Origin: Paenibacillus polymyxa
GTDB lineage: Bacteria; Bacillota; Bacilli; Paenibacillales; Paenibacillaceae
Length of the DNA stretch: 64,000 nt
NCBI RefSeq assembly: GCF_015710975.1
Contig: NZ_CP049783.1
Location: forward strand, 3,267,501 to 3,331,500
Reading direction: 5' to 3'
Shown: in pieces, positions 12,441-21,189 of the stretch
How positions within the stretch are numbered: position 1 is the first letter of the stretch
Layout of the letters: every line of letters begins with the position of its first letter
Made by a program: the position numbers and the translations under genes
The notes under the pieces: model-generated
The model's database searches: none
Told to the model about the DNA's origin: nothing
Seen by the model: the letters and a program-made list of their open reading frames with translations, nothing else

Positions 12441-14012
12441 TTATGCTTTAAACCATCTTCTCAGGATTGGAATGCGTGTGAGGTTGTCCCAGTCGATCAT
12501 TTTGATCAAGGTCATCAGGAAAAGGTACAGAATAATTCCCAAGCCTGCGGAAAAAATAAACTGGAGCCACATTTGATCGAAAATCGTTAAATGTCTGTAG
12601 GTATATAATACCGCTGCCGCCATAATGATCATGCCTATCCCGGTTTTCCAGAAGTCAAGTAAACGTACACGAAAGCGAAGCAGTCTGCTGACACTGAAGC
12701 CATGTAGGAGGGTAACGATAGCACTGTTAATACAGATGGCGATGACAGCTCCGTAGATACCGTACTGAGGCTGGGAAGCAAGCCATACAATCAGCCCAAT
12801 TTTGATAATGGCTCCGACAAAGGTGTTCAATAAGGCGCTTCCAGGACGGTCTAACGCCTGAAGTGCTGCCTGAAGCGGGGCCTGAATGTACATAAAAAGT
12901 GCAAAGGGCGCCATGAGTTTAAGCATGCCCGCAATATCGCCATTATTGTAGAGCAGCACACACAGCGGCTCTGCTAATACATACATAATTACGGCAAATG
13001 GCGCTCCTGCGACTAAAGCAAGACGAAGCGATTGATGCAAACGTTTGTGAATGGCGGTAATATGCCCTTTTGCTGCTGCTTCGGATAACGAAGGCACGAG
13101 TGAAACAGCCAGCGAACTGGTAAGGGCTCCAGGTAGTAATAACACAGGAATAACCATGCCCTGCATGGCTCCATATTGTGCAGTTGCCACGCCAGTTGCA
13201 ATGCCTGCTACGGCGAGGCTACGCATGCATAAGATAGATTCGAGCAAATAAGATAAGGAACCGACAAGCCTTCCAGCAGTAACGGGAACGGAAATCGACA
13301 TAAGACGTGATAAAACGGATGATTGCTCGGTATGAACTTCTGAAGGTAAAGGCGCCTTCGGTTGAAGAATGTGATCTTTTCGCTGGTTCCAGGCGTATTG
13401 CCACAGCAGCACAACCATGCCAATGAATTCACCCGCCAAAGCACCAAGCATTGCACCCGCAGCAGCGTAGGCTACCCCATGGGGAAGTAACAAGTAAGCA
13501 AACCAAATGACGCAAAAAATGCGCATGACGGTTTCCGCAATGGAGGAACTTGCGGAAGGAATCATATTTTGTTTTCCTTGAAAATAGCCCCTATAAGCTG
13601 AGGAAACAGCAACAATGACAATCATTGGGCTCATACTTACGAATGTATAATACACACGGCTGTCGGTCAGGAGATGGCTTGTGATCCAAGGTGCAAACAC
13701 AAGACAGATTGCCATGGCGATCAGGCTGAGTGTAATGGTGAAGCGCAAGCTAGTGTGCAAAATACGCCGTGACATCTCGGGTTGCCCCGCCGTTTCAGCT
13801 TCAGCTACAAGCTTGGCTACCGCAAGAGGGATGCCCCCAGTAATAAGAGTCACTAGTACAATAAAAAAGGGATACCCCTGCTGGTACAAGCCGACTCCTT
13901 CGGGGCCGATGATACGCGGGAGTGCGATTCGGGGAATAAAACCCAGTAGCCGATTGATGATTCCCGCTGCCAATAAAATAATTGCTCCATGAATGAATGT
14001 CTGCTTTTTCAA
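12441..14012 (-). CDS. spoVB: SpoVB-type polysaccharide flippase
   Basis: SpoVB belongs to the MOP/MATE-like polysaccharide transporters; in B. subtilis it is needed for spore cortex, presumably as a lipid-linked precursor flippase. The 523 residues are mostly hydrophobic with about 14 predicted membrane segments. The N-terminal region is typical (GIINRLLGFIPRIALPRIIG then GVGLYQQGYP). The frame is open to a TTG at 14033, but AGAGGGAG lies 6 bases before a TTG at 14012, which gives the expected N-terminus MKKQTFIHG. The gene converges on the DUF421 gene with a 6-base gap. The 308 bases before it, up to comN, hold no other gene. Confidence 0.88.
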   Translation of the reverse strand: MKKQTFIHGAIILLAAGIINRLLGFIPRIALPRIIGPEGVGLYQQGYPFFIVLVTLITGGIPLAVAKLVAEAETAGQPEMSRRILHTSLRFTITLSLIAMAICLVFAPWITSHLLTDSRVYYTFVSMSPMIVIVAVSSAYRGYFQGKQNMIPSASSSIAETVMRIFCVIWFAYLLLPHGVAYAAAGAMLGALAGEFIGMVVLLWQYAWNQRKDHILQPKAPLPSEVHTEQSSVLSRLMSISVPVTAGRLVGSLSYLLESILCMRSLAVAGIATGVATAQYGAMQGMVIPVLLLPGALTSSLAVSLVPSLSEAAAKGHITAIHKRLHQSLRLALVAGAPFAVIMYVLAEPLCVLLYNNGDIAGMLKLMAPFALFMYIQAPLQAALQALDRPGSALLNTFVGAIIKIGLIVWLASQPQYGIYGAVIAICINSAIVTLLHGFSVSRLLRFRVRLLDFWKTGIGMIIMAAAVLYTYRHLTIFDQMWLQFIFSAGLGIILYLFLMTLIKMIDWDNLTRIPILRRWFKA

Positions 14013-14158
14013 TCGCAACTCCCTCTTCCCCAAAATGAAATTCTGCGTCTATGTGTTTCCTTAGAAGATATGCTGAACCTGTCCATGTTCATGACAAGCT
14101 TTTCAGCTTAGAAACAAGGTGATCCAGACTACAAGAGGGAGAGTGGTGAATTCTGCTA

Positions 14159-14185
14159 TTGACGAGCGAAATGAATGCATATATT
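14159..14185 (+). promoter_or_regulatory. Candidate promoter of comN
   Basis: TTGACG at 14159-14164 and TATATT at 14180-14185 have a short 15-base spacer; a poorer TATTGT gives 17. It lies in the 308-base gap between the divergent spoVB and comN genes. Confidence 0.35.
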
Positions 14186-14320
14186 GTTGATTTACGGCTA
14201 TTTTTCGACGAAAAGAAGGGTTTTCCAAGATCAGGACAGAAATGTTCTATAAAGCAGTCAATAACCCCGCTAATTGCTGATCTGCGGAACCGATAGTCGC
14301 TTGGAGGAGGAACGACCATC

Positions 14321-14578
14321 GTGGGTATGGAAGAGCTGGATGAGCAGGATTGGGATGACGCAATTGAGATACTCTGTCAAAGTAAGGCAGACGAGCTGAT
14401 TCTCGTAGGCTATGAACATGTCACCAGTAAGGACGTGTGGAATTGCGTCAGCCATAAATATGAAAAGGAGGGTATTCCTCCGCTGCACAAGCTCGTTAAC
14501 GATATACTTTCCCTTAAAGCGACGAGCTTTATGAACTATTTGACGATGTCCGCATTACGGGGCTCCACTTTCGAATAG
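14321..14578 (+). CDS. comN: ComN-type post-transcriptional regulator
   Basis: A short soluble protein of 85 residues. In B. subtilis ComN (YrzD) promotes accumulation of the comE late-competence mRNA and binds DivIVA. The family match is based on the compact acidic N-terminus (EELDEQDWDDAIEILCQSKADEL), the VTSKDVWNCVSHKY motif and the LHKLVNDILSL motif, and on location between spoVB and the sec genes as in Bacillus. The start is GTG at 14321, 10 bases after GGAGGAGG; an in-frame ATG at 14327 is a less well spaced alternative. Confidence 0.8.
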   Translation: MGMEELDEQDWDDAIEILCQSKADELILVGYEHVTSKDVWNCVSHKYEKEGIPPLHKLVNDILSLKATSFMNYLTMSALRGSTFE

Positions 14579-14603
14579 AAGGGGGTCTTTTTTTGCATTC
14601 AAA

Positions 14604-14632
14604 TTGACTGCTTTTTGAGGGGTAGCTATAAT
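14604..14632 (+). promoter_or_regulatory. Sigma-A promoter of secD-secF
   Basis: TTGACT (14604-14609), a 17-base spacer and a perfect TATAAT (14627-14632) stand 37 bases before the secD start. It is one of the best vegetative promoters in the window. Confidence 0.85.
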
Positions 14633-14668
14633 AGGAATATTGAGAATGAAAGGGGAACATGGGACGGA

Positions 14669-15925
14669 ATGAAGAGAATTCTAAGTTTCATCGTGGTCGT
14701 GCTCATAACTACTGGTGTTATGGTCGGGACAAGCCCGGGCCTACTAAAAAGTTTAAAACTAGGCCTCGATTTAAAGGGAGGCTTTGAAATTTTATATGAA
14801 GCCCAGCCTTTGGAAGCCGGGCAACGTGTAACCAGCCAGTCTCTGATACAAACAGCACAAAGCTTGGAGAGACGTATTAATGCGCTTGGTACGACTGAGC
14901 CGGAAGTAACAACTGAGGGGAGCAATCGGATTCGCGTGCGGCTTGCTGGTGTCTCTAATGAGGCGGAAGTCCGCTCCATGCTGAAAAAACCCGCAGAGTT
15001 AACCTTCCGTAGTGCAACGGCAGCAGATGCTAAAAAGCCGGGTCAATACAGCAAAATTGAGCTCCGCGGTAATGATTTTGTGGAGAATGGTGCAGTGGTA
15101 GGCTATGATCAGCTGAACAAGCCTGAGATTAGTATCAAAGTAAAAGACAAAGCTAAATTTGCAGAAATCACAAAGCGACTTATGAATAAAGAGTTGGCTA
15201 TTTTCCTGGATGATGAATTACTGTCTGCACCTACAGTCCGTAGTGAATTGACGGATGGCAGTGCTTCGATTACAGGTAGCTACACACGTGATGAGGCGAA
15301 CAAGCTAGCAGATACGATCAACCTGGGTGCTCTTCCGCTTAAACTGACGGAAAAATATTCTCAGAGTGTAGGAGCTACACTGGGTCAGTTGTCACTGGAT
15401 CAGACGATCCGTGCCGGTTTGATCGGTTCGGTCATCATTCTGATCTTTATGATTGCAATGTTCCGTGTACCGGGACTGATAGCTAGCTTCTGTCTCATCG
15501 TTCATACCTGGCTGGTGCTTGCGATTTTTTATTTGGGCGGTTTCGTGCTCACACTTCCGGGTATCGCAGCCTTCGTGCTCGGGATCGGGATGGCGGTGGA
15601 TGCCAATATCATTACGTATGAACGGATTAAAGAAGAAATCAAGTCAGGCAAAACGATTCGTTCTTCTGTCATTGCAGGCAGTAAGGCATCGTTCCGTACT
15701 GTTATGGATGCCAATATTACGACAATTATAGCGGCAGCCGTCATGTTTGGTCTGGGTACAGGCTCCGTTCGAGGATTCGCTCTCGTGCTCATCGTTGATA
15801 TTGTCGTGAGTATTTTGACAAATATCTTCTTCTCGCGCTTCTTGCTCAATCTGCTGGTTAAAGCAGATGCTGTGAAGAAGGCCAAGTATTTTGGTGTGAA
15901 GGAGAGTGATATCAGTGCGCTTTAA
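14669..15925 (+). CDS. secD: SecD, protein export subunit
   Basis: SecD, with SecF, uses the proton gradient to pull exported proteins out of the SecYEG channel. The protein has an N-terminal membrane segment, the LGLDLKGGFEILYE motif, a periplasmic-type domain, and then five membrane segments with the family sequences GLIGSVIILIFMIAMFR, GIGMAVDANIITYERIKEE and MDANITTIIAA. The length is 418 residues. The frame is open further upstream, but the family N-terminus is the ATG at 14669, downstream of the promoter. secF overlaps its end by 11 bases. In B. subtilis the two are fused as SecDF. Confidence 0.94.
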   Translation: MKRILSFIVVVLITTGVMVGTSPGLLKSLKLGLDLKGGFEILYEAQPLEAGQRVTSQSLIQTAQSLERRINALGTTEPEVTTEGSNRIRVRLAGVSNEAEVRSMLKKPAELTFRSATAADAKKPGQYSKIELRGNDFVENGAVVGYDQLNKPEISIKVKDKAKFAEITKRLMNKELAIFLDDELLSAPTVRSELTDGSASITGSYTRDEANKLADTINLGALPLKLTEKYSQSVGATLGQLSLDQTIRAGLIGSVIILIFMIAMFRVPGLIASFCLIVHTWLVLAIFYLGGFVLTLPGIAAFVLGIGMAVDANIITYERIKEEIKSGKTIRSSVIAGSKASFRTVMDANITTIIAAAVMFGLGTGSVRGFALVLIVDIVVSILTNIFFSRFLLNLLVKADAVKKAKYFGVKESDISAL

Positions 15926-16829
15926 TTGGGACTATAAATATGTCAAGATGAGCAAGTGGTTTTACACGTTCTCGATTATTATCACATTGCTTGGTATTTT
16001 GAGCTTATCGATATTTGGTTTGAATTACGGGGTTGATTTCCGTTCCGGTTCCAACGTGGATGTTAATTTGACTAAGACAGTTACACAAGAACAGATTCAA
16101 GCTTTGCTGAACAAGAACGGGATCGGCAAAGAGGTGGATTATACACCAGGTAAAGAGCGTTTCGGCATTCGTTTTTCACAGGTATTAACGGATCAGCAAG
16201 TGAATGAATTCAAAACCTCTTTTAACAAAGAGCTTGATCCGAAGGCATCATTTGAGGTCAATACGGTGGATACGGAAATGGCGCAAGAGCTGGAGCAAAA
16301 TGCAATCTGGGCGATTTTGCTGGCCTCTGTGGCTATTGCTATCTACATTTCGATCCGGTTTGAATGGCGTTTTGCGGTTGCTGCAATTGTTTCGCTGCTG
16401 CATGATGCGTTTCTCGTCATTAGTATATTCTCGATTTTCCGGCTTGAGGTGGATTTGACCTTTATTACGGCTATTCTGACAATTGTCGGTTTCTCCATTA
16501 ATGACACCGTCGTTATTTTTGACCGTATTCGGGAAAATCTGCGATTTGCAAAGAAAAAGTCCAGAACCGACTTGGAGCAAGTCGTCGATCACAGTATTGC
16601 ACAGACAATGACGCGTTCACTCGCAACTGTGTTTACAGTGTTTATTGCCTCCGTCTGCCTATTCATTTTTGGCGGCGAGTCCATTCGGATGTTCTCGCTT
16701 GCGATGGTTATCGGTTTGCTGTTCGGTGCTTACTCTTCCATCTTCATTGCCAGCCCGCTGTGGGTAGCTTTGAAGGGAAAACAAAAGACGTCAACAACTG
16801 GTGGAGCGGCCAAAACTGCAAAGTCTTAA
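15915..16829 (+). CDS. secF: SecF, protein export subunit
   Basis: SecF is the partner of SecD in the export motor. Motifs include FGLNYGVDFRSGSNVDV after the first membrane segment, ISIRFEWRFAVAAIVSLLHD, and GFSINDTVVIFDRIREN, with six membrane segments in total. The start is GTG at 15915: AAGGAGAG is 9 bases upstream, while the earlier in-frame GTG at 15906 would touch it. The gene overlaps secD by 11 bases and ends before a terminator. The length is 304 residues. Confidence 0.94.
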   Translation: MRFNWDYKYVKMSKWFYTFSIIITLLGILSLSIFGLNYGVDFRSGSNVDVNLTKTVTQEQIQALLNKNGIGKEVDYTPGKERFGIRFSQVLTDQQVNEFKTSFNKELDPKASFEVNTVDTEMAQELEQNAIWAILLASVAIAIYISIRFEWRFAVAAIVSLLHDAFLVISIFSIFRLEVDLTFITAILTIVGFSINDTVVIFDRIRENLRFAKKKSRTDLEQVVDHSIAQTMTRSLATVFTVFIASVCLFIFGGESIRMFSLAMVIGLLFGAYSSIFIASPLWVALKGKQKTSTTGGAAKTAKS

Positions 16830-16861
16830 GTTACGCAAATACCAGTAGTATAAATTAAAGA

Positions 16862-16893
16862 GAAAGCCGCGTCTGCTTGGGCGCGGTTTTCTA
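16862..16893 (+). terminator. Terminator after secF
   Basis: A stem of AGCCGCG with CGCGGTT (one G-T pair) is followed by TTTTCT. Confidence 0.75.
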
Positions 16894-16969
16894 AGGTTTT
16901 AAGAATTCGGTTATATTGGATTGGAGCTTTATCGGGAAATGGTTAGTTCAGGATTGAGGGGGAAACGTT

Positions 16970-17926
16970 GTGAATAGCGAACGCAGCCGATCATTAGAAA
17001 CTGCGGCGTTGAGCGGAATTGTAGGCAATCTCGCGCTGGCTGTTCTAAAGGGAACCGTCGGTTATGCAGCAAACAGCAAGGCGTTGATGGGGGATGCACT
17101 GCACACGGCTGCGGATAGTGCTTCCCGTTTGCAGGAGATGCTGTTTTCCAAGGGTGGTACAGATCACGGAATGCTGGCGCGGTTGCGGAACGGTGAAAAA
17201 GTTCGGACGGTTATATCTGTGGTGCTGGCTATTTTAGTGCTGATGAGCGGACTTCAACTAGCTATTTCTGCTATTCGTTCATTAAGCAGTTCGGAACCGC
17301 AAGCTCCCGGTTTGTACGCATTAATTACCGTGTTTATTGCTTTGGTGTTGAGAGAAGCGTTGTTTCAGTTTCAATATCGCTACTCGATTAAACACGGCCA
17401 TAAAGCGGAAGCGGATCGGTACGCTAACCATGAACGGTACTCGCTATATGCATCGCTGATTGCATTGATCGGCATGATCGGTGCAATGACTGGCGAGGCA
17501 ATGGAGTGGCCTGCATTGTTATATCTTGATCCAACTGCAGCTTTGCTGGTAGCCTGTCTGGTGTTGCGTAAAGGATATCTCATGGTAATGAATACCGCAT
17601 ACCAGGTGCCTGCACAGCCCTTGCAGGAGGAAGACTCCCAGCGCTTTATGGAGACGATTCAACGGGTATATGGTATTGTAACGGTTGAACACTTACATGC
17701 TCAGGAAACGGGTCATTTCATAACAGTGGATGTAACGATAAGTGTTAACCCGCGGATTACGGTGCAGGAGGCGCAGGAAATTGCTGATCGAGCCAAAAAT
17801 TTACTGTTAGCCCGTTTTCCACAGGTGACTCATGTACAAATGCAGTTCATTTCTTACCAAGCCGGGTATCCTTATAAATCCAACTATGAACTGCCAGATA
17901 ATGATGCGTCGTCCTTGCTTCAATAA
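16970..17926 (+). CDS. Cation diffusion facilitator family protein
   Basis: CDF proteins export zinc, manganese or iron in exchange for protons. The 318-residue protein begins with the family N-terminus (LAVLKGTVGYAANSKALMGDALHTAAD), has six predicted membrane segments and a C-terminal cytoplasmic domain ending with a ferredoxin-like fold (GHFITVDVTISVN, HVQMQF). The TM2 metal motif HxxxD is intact (H45, D49), but by eye alignment the TM5 HxxxD reads H154xxxS158, so one ligand of the transport site seems lost. The usual HPYGH loop is also absent. The start is GTG behind GAGGGGGAAAC. It may have changed substrate or not transport at all. Confidence 0.8.
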   Translation: MNSERSRSLETAALSGIVGNLALAVLKGTVGYAANSKALMGDALHTAADSASRLQEMLFSKGGTDHGMLARLRNGEKVRTVISVVLAILVLMSGLQLAISAIRSLSSSEPQAPGLYALITVFIALVLREALFQFQYRYSIKHGHKAEADRYANHERYSLYASLIALIGMIGAMTGEAMEWPALLYLDPTAALLVACLVLRKGYLMVMNTAYQVPAQPLQEEDSQRFMETIQRVYGIVTVEHLHAQETGHFITVDVTISVNPRITVQEAQEIADRAKNLLLARFPQVTHVQMQFISYQAGYPYKSNYELPDNDASSLLQ

Positions 17927-17959
17927 GGCAGGCCGACTATGAAAGAAAGGTGAATAGGA

Positions 17960-20356
17960 TTGCTTCATTCGCAGTACAGATGGAAGACCCCGGAGGTTAA
18001 CCTGGAAGCGGCTCAGCCGTTAACAGAAGAGCTGGGGATTTCACCATTGTTGTCCCGGCTTTTAGTGAACCGGGGCGTCACTACGGCCGGGGAAGCAAAC
18101 CGCTTTTTGTACGGAAGTGTGGACGATGTACACGACCCATTTCTGCTTCTTGGCATGAAAGAGGCCGTGCCGAGAATTCGCCAGGCTCTGGAGCGCGGCG
18201 AGCATATATTAATCTATGGCGATTATGATGCGGACGGCGTATCCAGTACATCATTGATGATTCAGCTTATGCGTTTTCTGAAGGCTTCTTATGATATTTA
18301 CATTCCCCATCGTTCTAATGAGGGATATGGTCTGCACAATCATGCTCTAGATTGGGCACATCAGCAGGGAGTGACGCTGGTCATTACAGTGGATACGGGA
18401 ATTAGTGCAGTAGAGCAAATTGCTTATGCGACTTCCTTAGGAATCGATGTGATTGTGACTGACCATCATGAGCCGCCTGCTGTGCTTCCCGAGGCTTATA
18501 CTTTGATCAATCCGAAGCTGCCGGATTGTCCCTACCCGTTTAAAGGCCTTGCAGGCGTTGGTGTTGCTCTGAAGCTGGCTCAGGCGCTGTTGAGTGAAGT
18601 ACCCGAGGAATGGTTTGAAATCGCCGCTATTGGTACGGTAGCTGATTTGATGCCACTACATGGTGAGAATCGGACGATAGTACGTAGAGGGATTCAATCC
18701 ATGAGAAACACTGCATTTCCAGGAATTCGGGCGTTGCTTCATGTAGCGGGTGTGGAGATATCCACAGTGACTTCGGTCAACATCGCATTTGCATTGGCAC
18801 CGCGGATTAATGCGAGCGGGCGTCTGGATCATGCGGGACGAGCAGTTTCCCTGCTGACGACAGAAAAAGAGGAGGAAGCAGACCAGCTTGCGCATGCGCT
18901 GGATCTGCTCAATCGTGAGCGTCAACAAGTGGTCGAACACATTGTGGAGCAAGCCGAGCAGCAATTAGCATCCAAACTAAATGAAGGCAAGCTTCCATCT
19001 GTGATTGTTTTGGCTGGTGAGGGCTGGAATGTTGGTGTCGTCGGAATTGTGGCATCCAAGCTATTGGATCGGTATTATCGTCCGACCATTATTCTAGGCA
19101 TAGATGCGGAGACAGGCATGTGCAAAGGCTCTGCTCGTTCTATTCCTGCATTGGATATTTACAGTGCTCTTACAGATTGCCATGAGCTCATGGAGCATTT
19201 TGGTGGACATCCTTCGGCAGCGGGGATGACGCTGTCCCGTGACAATCTGGAATTATTCGAAGAACGGCTTAACCGCTATGCAGGTTCCATTTTGACACCG
19301 GAGGATTTTATCCCTATAGCTGAGGCTGATATGGTCTGTCGTCTGGATGAGGTGTCTTTACAAGTGGTTGAAGAACTGGAATTACTTCAGCCTTTTGGGA
19401 TGGGAAATCCTTCTCCACGATTCATATTACAGGGGCTTCAATTGCGCGAGGCTCGCAAAATGGGACGTGAGAAAAACCATGTGAAGCTACTATTGGAGCA
19501 GAATGGTTTATCGTTGGATGCGATTGCCTTCCGACGTGGCGATTTGGCTGATTTTTTACAGCAGCAAACGGACATAGATCTGTTGGGCGAGTTATCAATT
19601 AACGAGTGGAACGGTAAACGTTCACTTCAGCTGATGATGCAGGATATTCGTGTGCAGGCTCCGCAAATTTTTGATTATCGTGGAGTATCGGACCCACTTG
19701 CCGAACTGGAGCGAGGGCTGAGGATCTTCCATCCAAGCTTAGAGGAACGAAAGAATGATGTTGCGGTGTTGATCCATCCGTCATCCCGGCTTCGGACATC
19801 GAGCTCCGTGGGCGCTGAATACTTATGGTTATACGATAAAGATGGCAGCGTTACTCCTAGTGATGGTCGAAAAGATACACAGCACTCTGTGAAGTCGCTG
19901 TTCGTACTGGAGCCGCCAGATACACCCGAGCAGTTTCATGCATTATGGTCTACCTTTGAGAATGTAGAGAACGTGTTTCTTCTTCATTCGATCAGTGAGC
20001 GTGGCGGCCGGCTCGTGAGCCCCGATAGGGAGCTGTTTAAGCGTATTTACATTGTGCTTTCTCGAATGGGAACACAGCTAATTGATGAAAAAGCAATGCT
20101 ACCTGCTCTTAGCAGGCAGTGCTCGTGTTCAGTGCGCATGTTATCCAAGGTATTGGACATCTTCGAGGATCTTGAATTTTTGACTCGTACAGATGGTCAA
20201 TTTTGTTTTGTATCCAATCCGCCCAAGCGGGATTTAACTGCTTCTCCGCGCTATCAGGAATTGTACAATATGGCTGAGATGGAGCGGTATTTACTGGATG
20301 CGGACACCACCCAGATGACGAGCTGGATCATGTCGCTTATGAAAGGTGCGTCTTGA
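17960..20356 (+). CDS. recJ: RecJ, single-strand 5'-3' exonuclease
   Basis: RecJ degrades single-stranded DNA from the 5' end in recombination and mismatch repair. The DHH phosphoesterase motifs are clear: IYGDYDADGVSSTS (D88, D90, D92), VDTGIS near 145, and VTDHHEP (D168-H170). The DHHA1 domain shows GGHPSAAG near residue 415, and an OB-type domain follows. Like other Firmicute RecJ proteins (about 790 residues) it has a long C-terminal extension. The start is TTG at 17960 behind AAAGGTGA. It lies 33 bases after the CDF gene and ahead of apt, as in B. subtilis. Confidence 0.96.
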   Translation: MLHSQYRWKTPEVNLEAAQPLTEELGISPLLSRLLVNRGVTTAGEANRFLYGSVDDVHDPFLLLGMKEAVPRIRQALERGEHILIYGDYDADGVSSTSLMIQLMRFLKASYDIYIPHRSNEGYGLHNHALDWAHQQGVTLVITVDTGISAVEQIAYATSLGIDVIVTDHHEPPAVLPEAYTLINPKLPDCPYPFKGLAGVGVALKLAQALLSEVPEEWFEIAAIGTVADLMPLHGENRTIVRRGIQSMRNTAFPGIRALLHVAGVEISTVTSVNIAFALAPRINASGRLDHAGRAVSLLTTEKEEEADQLAHALDLLNRERQQVVEHIVEQAEQQLASKLNEGKLPSVIVLAGEGWNVGVVGIVASKLLDRYYRPTIILGIDAETGMCKGSARSIPALDIYSALTDCHELMEHFGGHPSAAGMTLSRDNLELFEERLNRYAGSILTPEDFIPIAEADMVCRLDEVSLQVVEELELLQPFGMGNPSPRFILQGLQLREARKMGREKNHVKLLLEQNGLSLDAIAFRRGDLADFLQQQTDIDLLGELSINEWNGKRSLQLMMQDIRVQAPQIFDYRGVSDPLAELERGLRIFHPSLEERKNDVAVLIHPSSRLRTSSSVGAEYLWLYDKDGSVTPSDGRKDTQHSVKSLFVLEPPDTPEQFHALWSTFENVENVFLLHSISERGGRLVSPDRELFKRIYIVLSRMGTQLIDEKAMLPALSRQCSCSVRMLSKVLDIFEDLEFLTRTDGQFCFVSNPPKRDLTASPRYQELYNMAEMERYLLDADTTQMTSWIMSLMKGAS

Positions 20357-20421
20357 GATATTACCTTGTAGTTTTGTAAAATGTATATACTAATTAGAAG
20401 TTTACAGTAGGAGGAACTAAG

Positions 20422-20934
20422 TTGGACTACAAAGAATATATTCGGGTAATTTCCGATTTTCCACAACCAGGGATTAGTTTTAAGGACATTACGACCCTAA
20501 TGAAAAATGGTGAACTGTATCGCAAGGCGATCAACGATATGAAGGAACTGGTATCTGATTTAAAAATTGATTTGATTGCAGGTCCGGAAGCACGTGGATT
20601 TGTTGTCGGTGCACCTCTGGCTTATGCGCTTGGTGTTGGTTTTATTCCCATCCGTAAGAGTGGCAAGCTGCCTGGAGAAACCATTGAGGAAGCATACGGT
20701 TTGGAATATGGTAAGGATACTCTGGCTATGCATAAGGATGCGATTGAGCCGGGGCAAAATGTTCTGATTGCTGATGATCTGCTTGCTACAGGTGGAACCA
20801 TCGCTACGTCCGTTAACTTGGTACGCCAACTTGGTGGCAATGTGGCAGGGGCTGCCTTTCTTATCGAGCTGTCTGACCTCAACGGACGGGCAAAGCTGCC
20901 TGATGTAGATGTATTCACCCTAATTAAGTATTAA
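20422..20934 (+). CDS. apt: Apt, adenine phosphoribosyltransferase
   Basis: Apt converts adenine and PRPP to AMP in purine salvage. The N-terminus has the family [21 protein letters not shown] follows near residue 54, and the PRPP-binding loop is [15 protein letters not shown] (about 113-127). The length of 170 is standard. The start is TTG behind AGGAGGAAC. The stop codon lies inside a 7-base tandem repeat that runs past the gene. The recJ-apt-relA order matches Bacillus except that a chemoreceptor and uracil permease gene stand between apt and relA here. Confidence 0.96.
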   Translation: MDYKEYIRVISDFPQPGISFKDITTLMKNGELYRKAINDMKELVSDLKIDLIAGPEARGFVVGAPLAYALGVGFIPIRKSGKLPGETIEEAYGLEYGKDTLAMHKDAIEPGQNVLIADDLLATGGTIATSVNLVRQLGGNVAGAAFLIELSDLNGRAKLPDVDVFTLIKY

Positions 20935-20964
20935 GTATTAAGTATTAAGTATTAAGTATTAAGT
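20923..20964 (+). repeat. Six perfect copies of a 7-base repeat
   Basis: ATTAAGT is repeated six times without a change, from the last codons of apt across its stop and into the 3' UTR. Because the TAA stop falls within the second copy, gain or loss of copies beyond two would not alter the protein. Confidence 0.97.
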
Positions 20965-21012
20965 GTTTAGAAACCGGGGTTTCCCGGGAAATATTTATAC
21001 ATGGATTGCCTA

Positions 21013-21067
21013 AATAGTCCGATGGAACATCTCTTTATCTAAAGAGTTGCTCCATCGGACTATTTTT
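21013..21067 (+). terminator. Terminator after apt
   Basis: A very long hairpin: AATAGTCCGATGGA pairs with TCCATCGGACTATT, then inner pairs CTCTTT/AAAGAG close a short loop; six T follow. It is A-rich on the left and could work in both directions. Confidence 0.9.
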
Positions 21068-21133
21068 TGATTGTAATTAAATTGGATTATTTTATTGTAA
21101 CAAATTACCACGGTTTTTATTGGAAAATAGTTA

Positions 21134-21159
21134 TAAAAAAATAAAATAAATGTCGATAA
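21134..21159 (+). promoter_or_regulatory. Sigma-D-like promoter before chemoreceptor
   Basis: TAAA at 21134-21137 and GTCGATAA at 21152-21159 with a 14-base spacer resemble the motility sigma-D signature (TAAA, about 15 bases, GCCGATAT). It stands 30 bases before the chemoreceptor start. A similar site precedes the receptor gene at 51801. Confidence 0.5.
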
Positions 21160-21189
21160 AAGTGTAAAAAGAAACAGAGGGGATATACA

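Noticed and set aside
20923..20964. CRISPR-like array
   Set aside because: Units are 7 bases with no spacers; it is a simple tandem repeat. No CRISPR was seen elsewhere.
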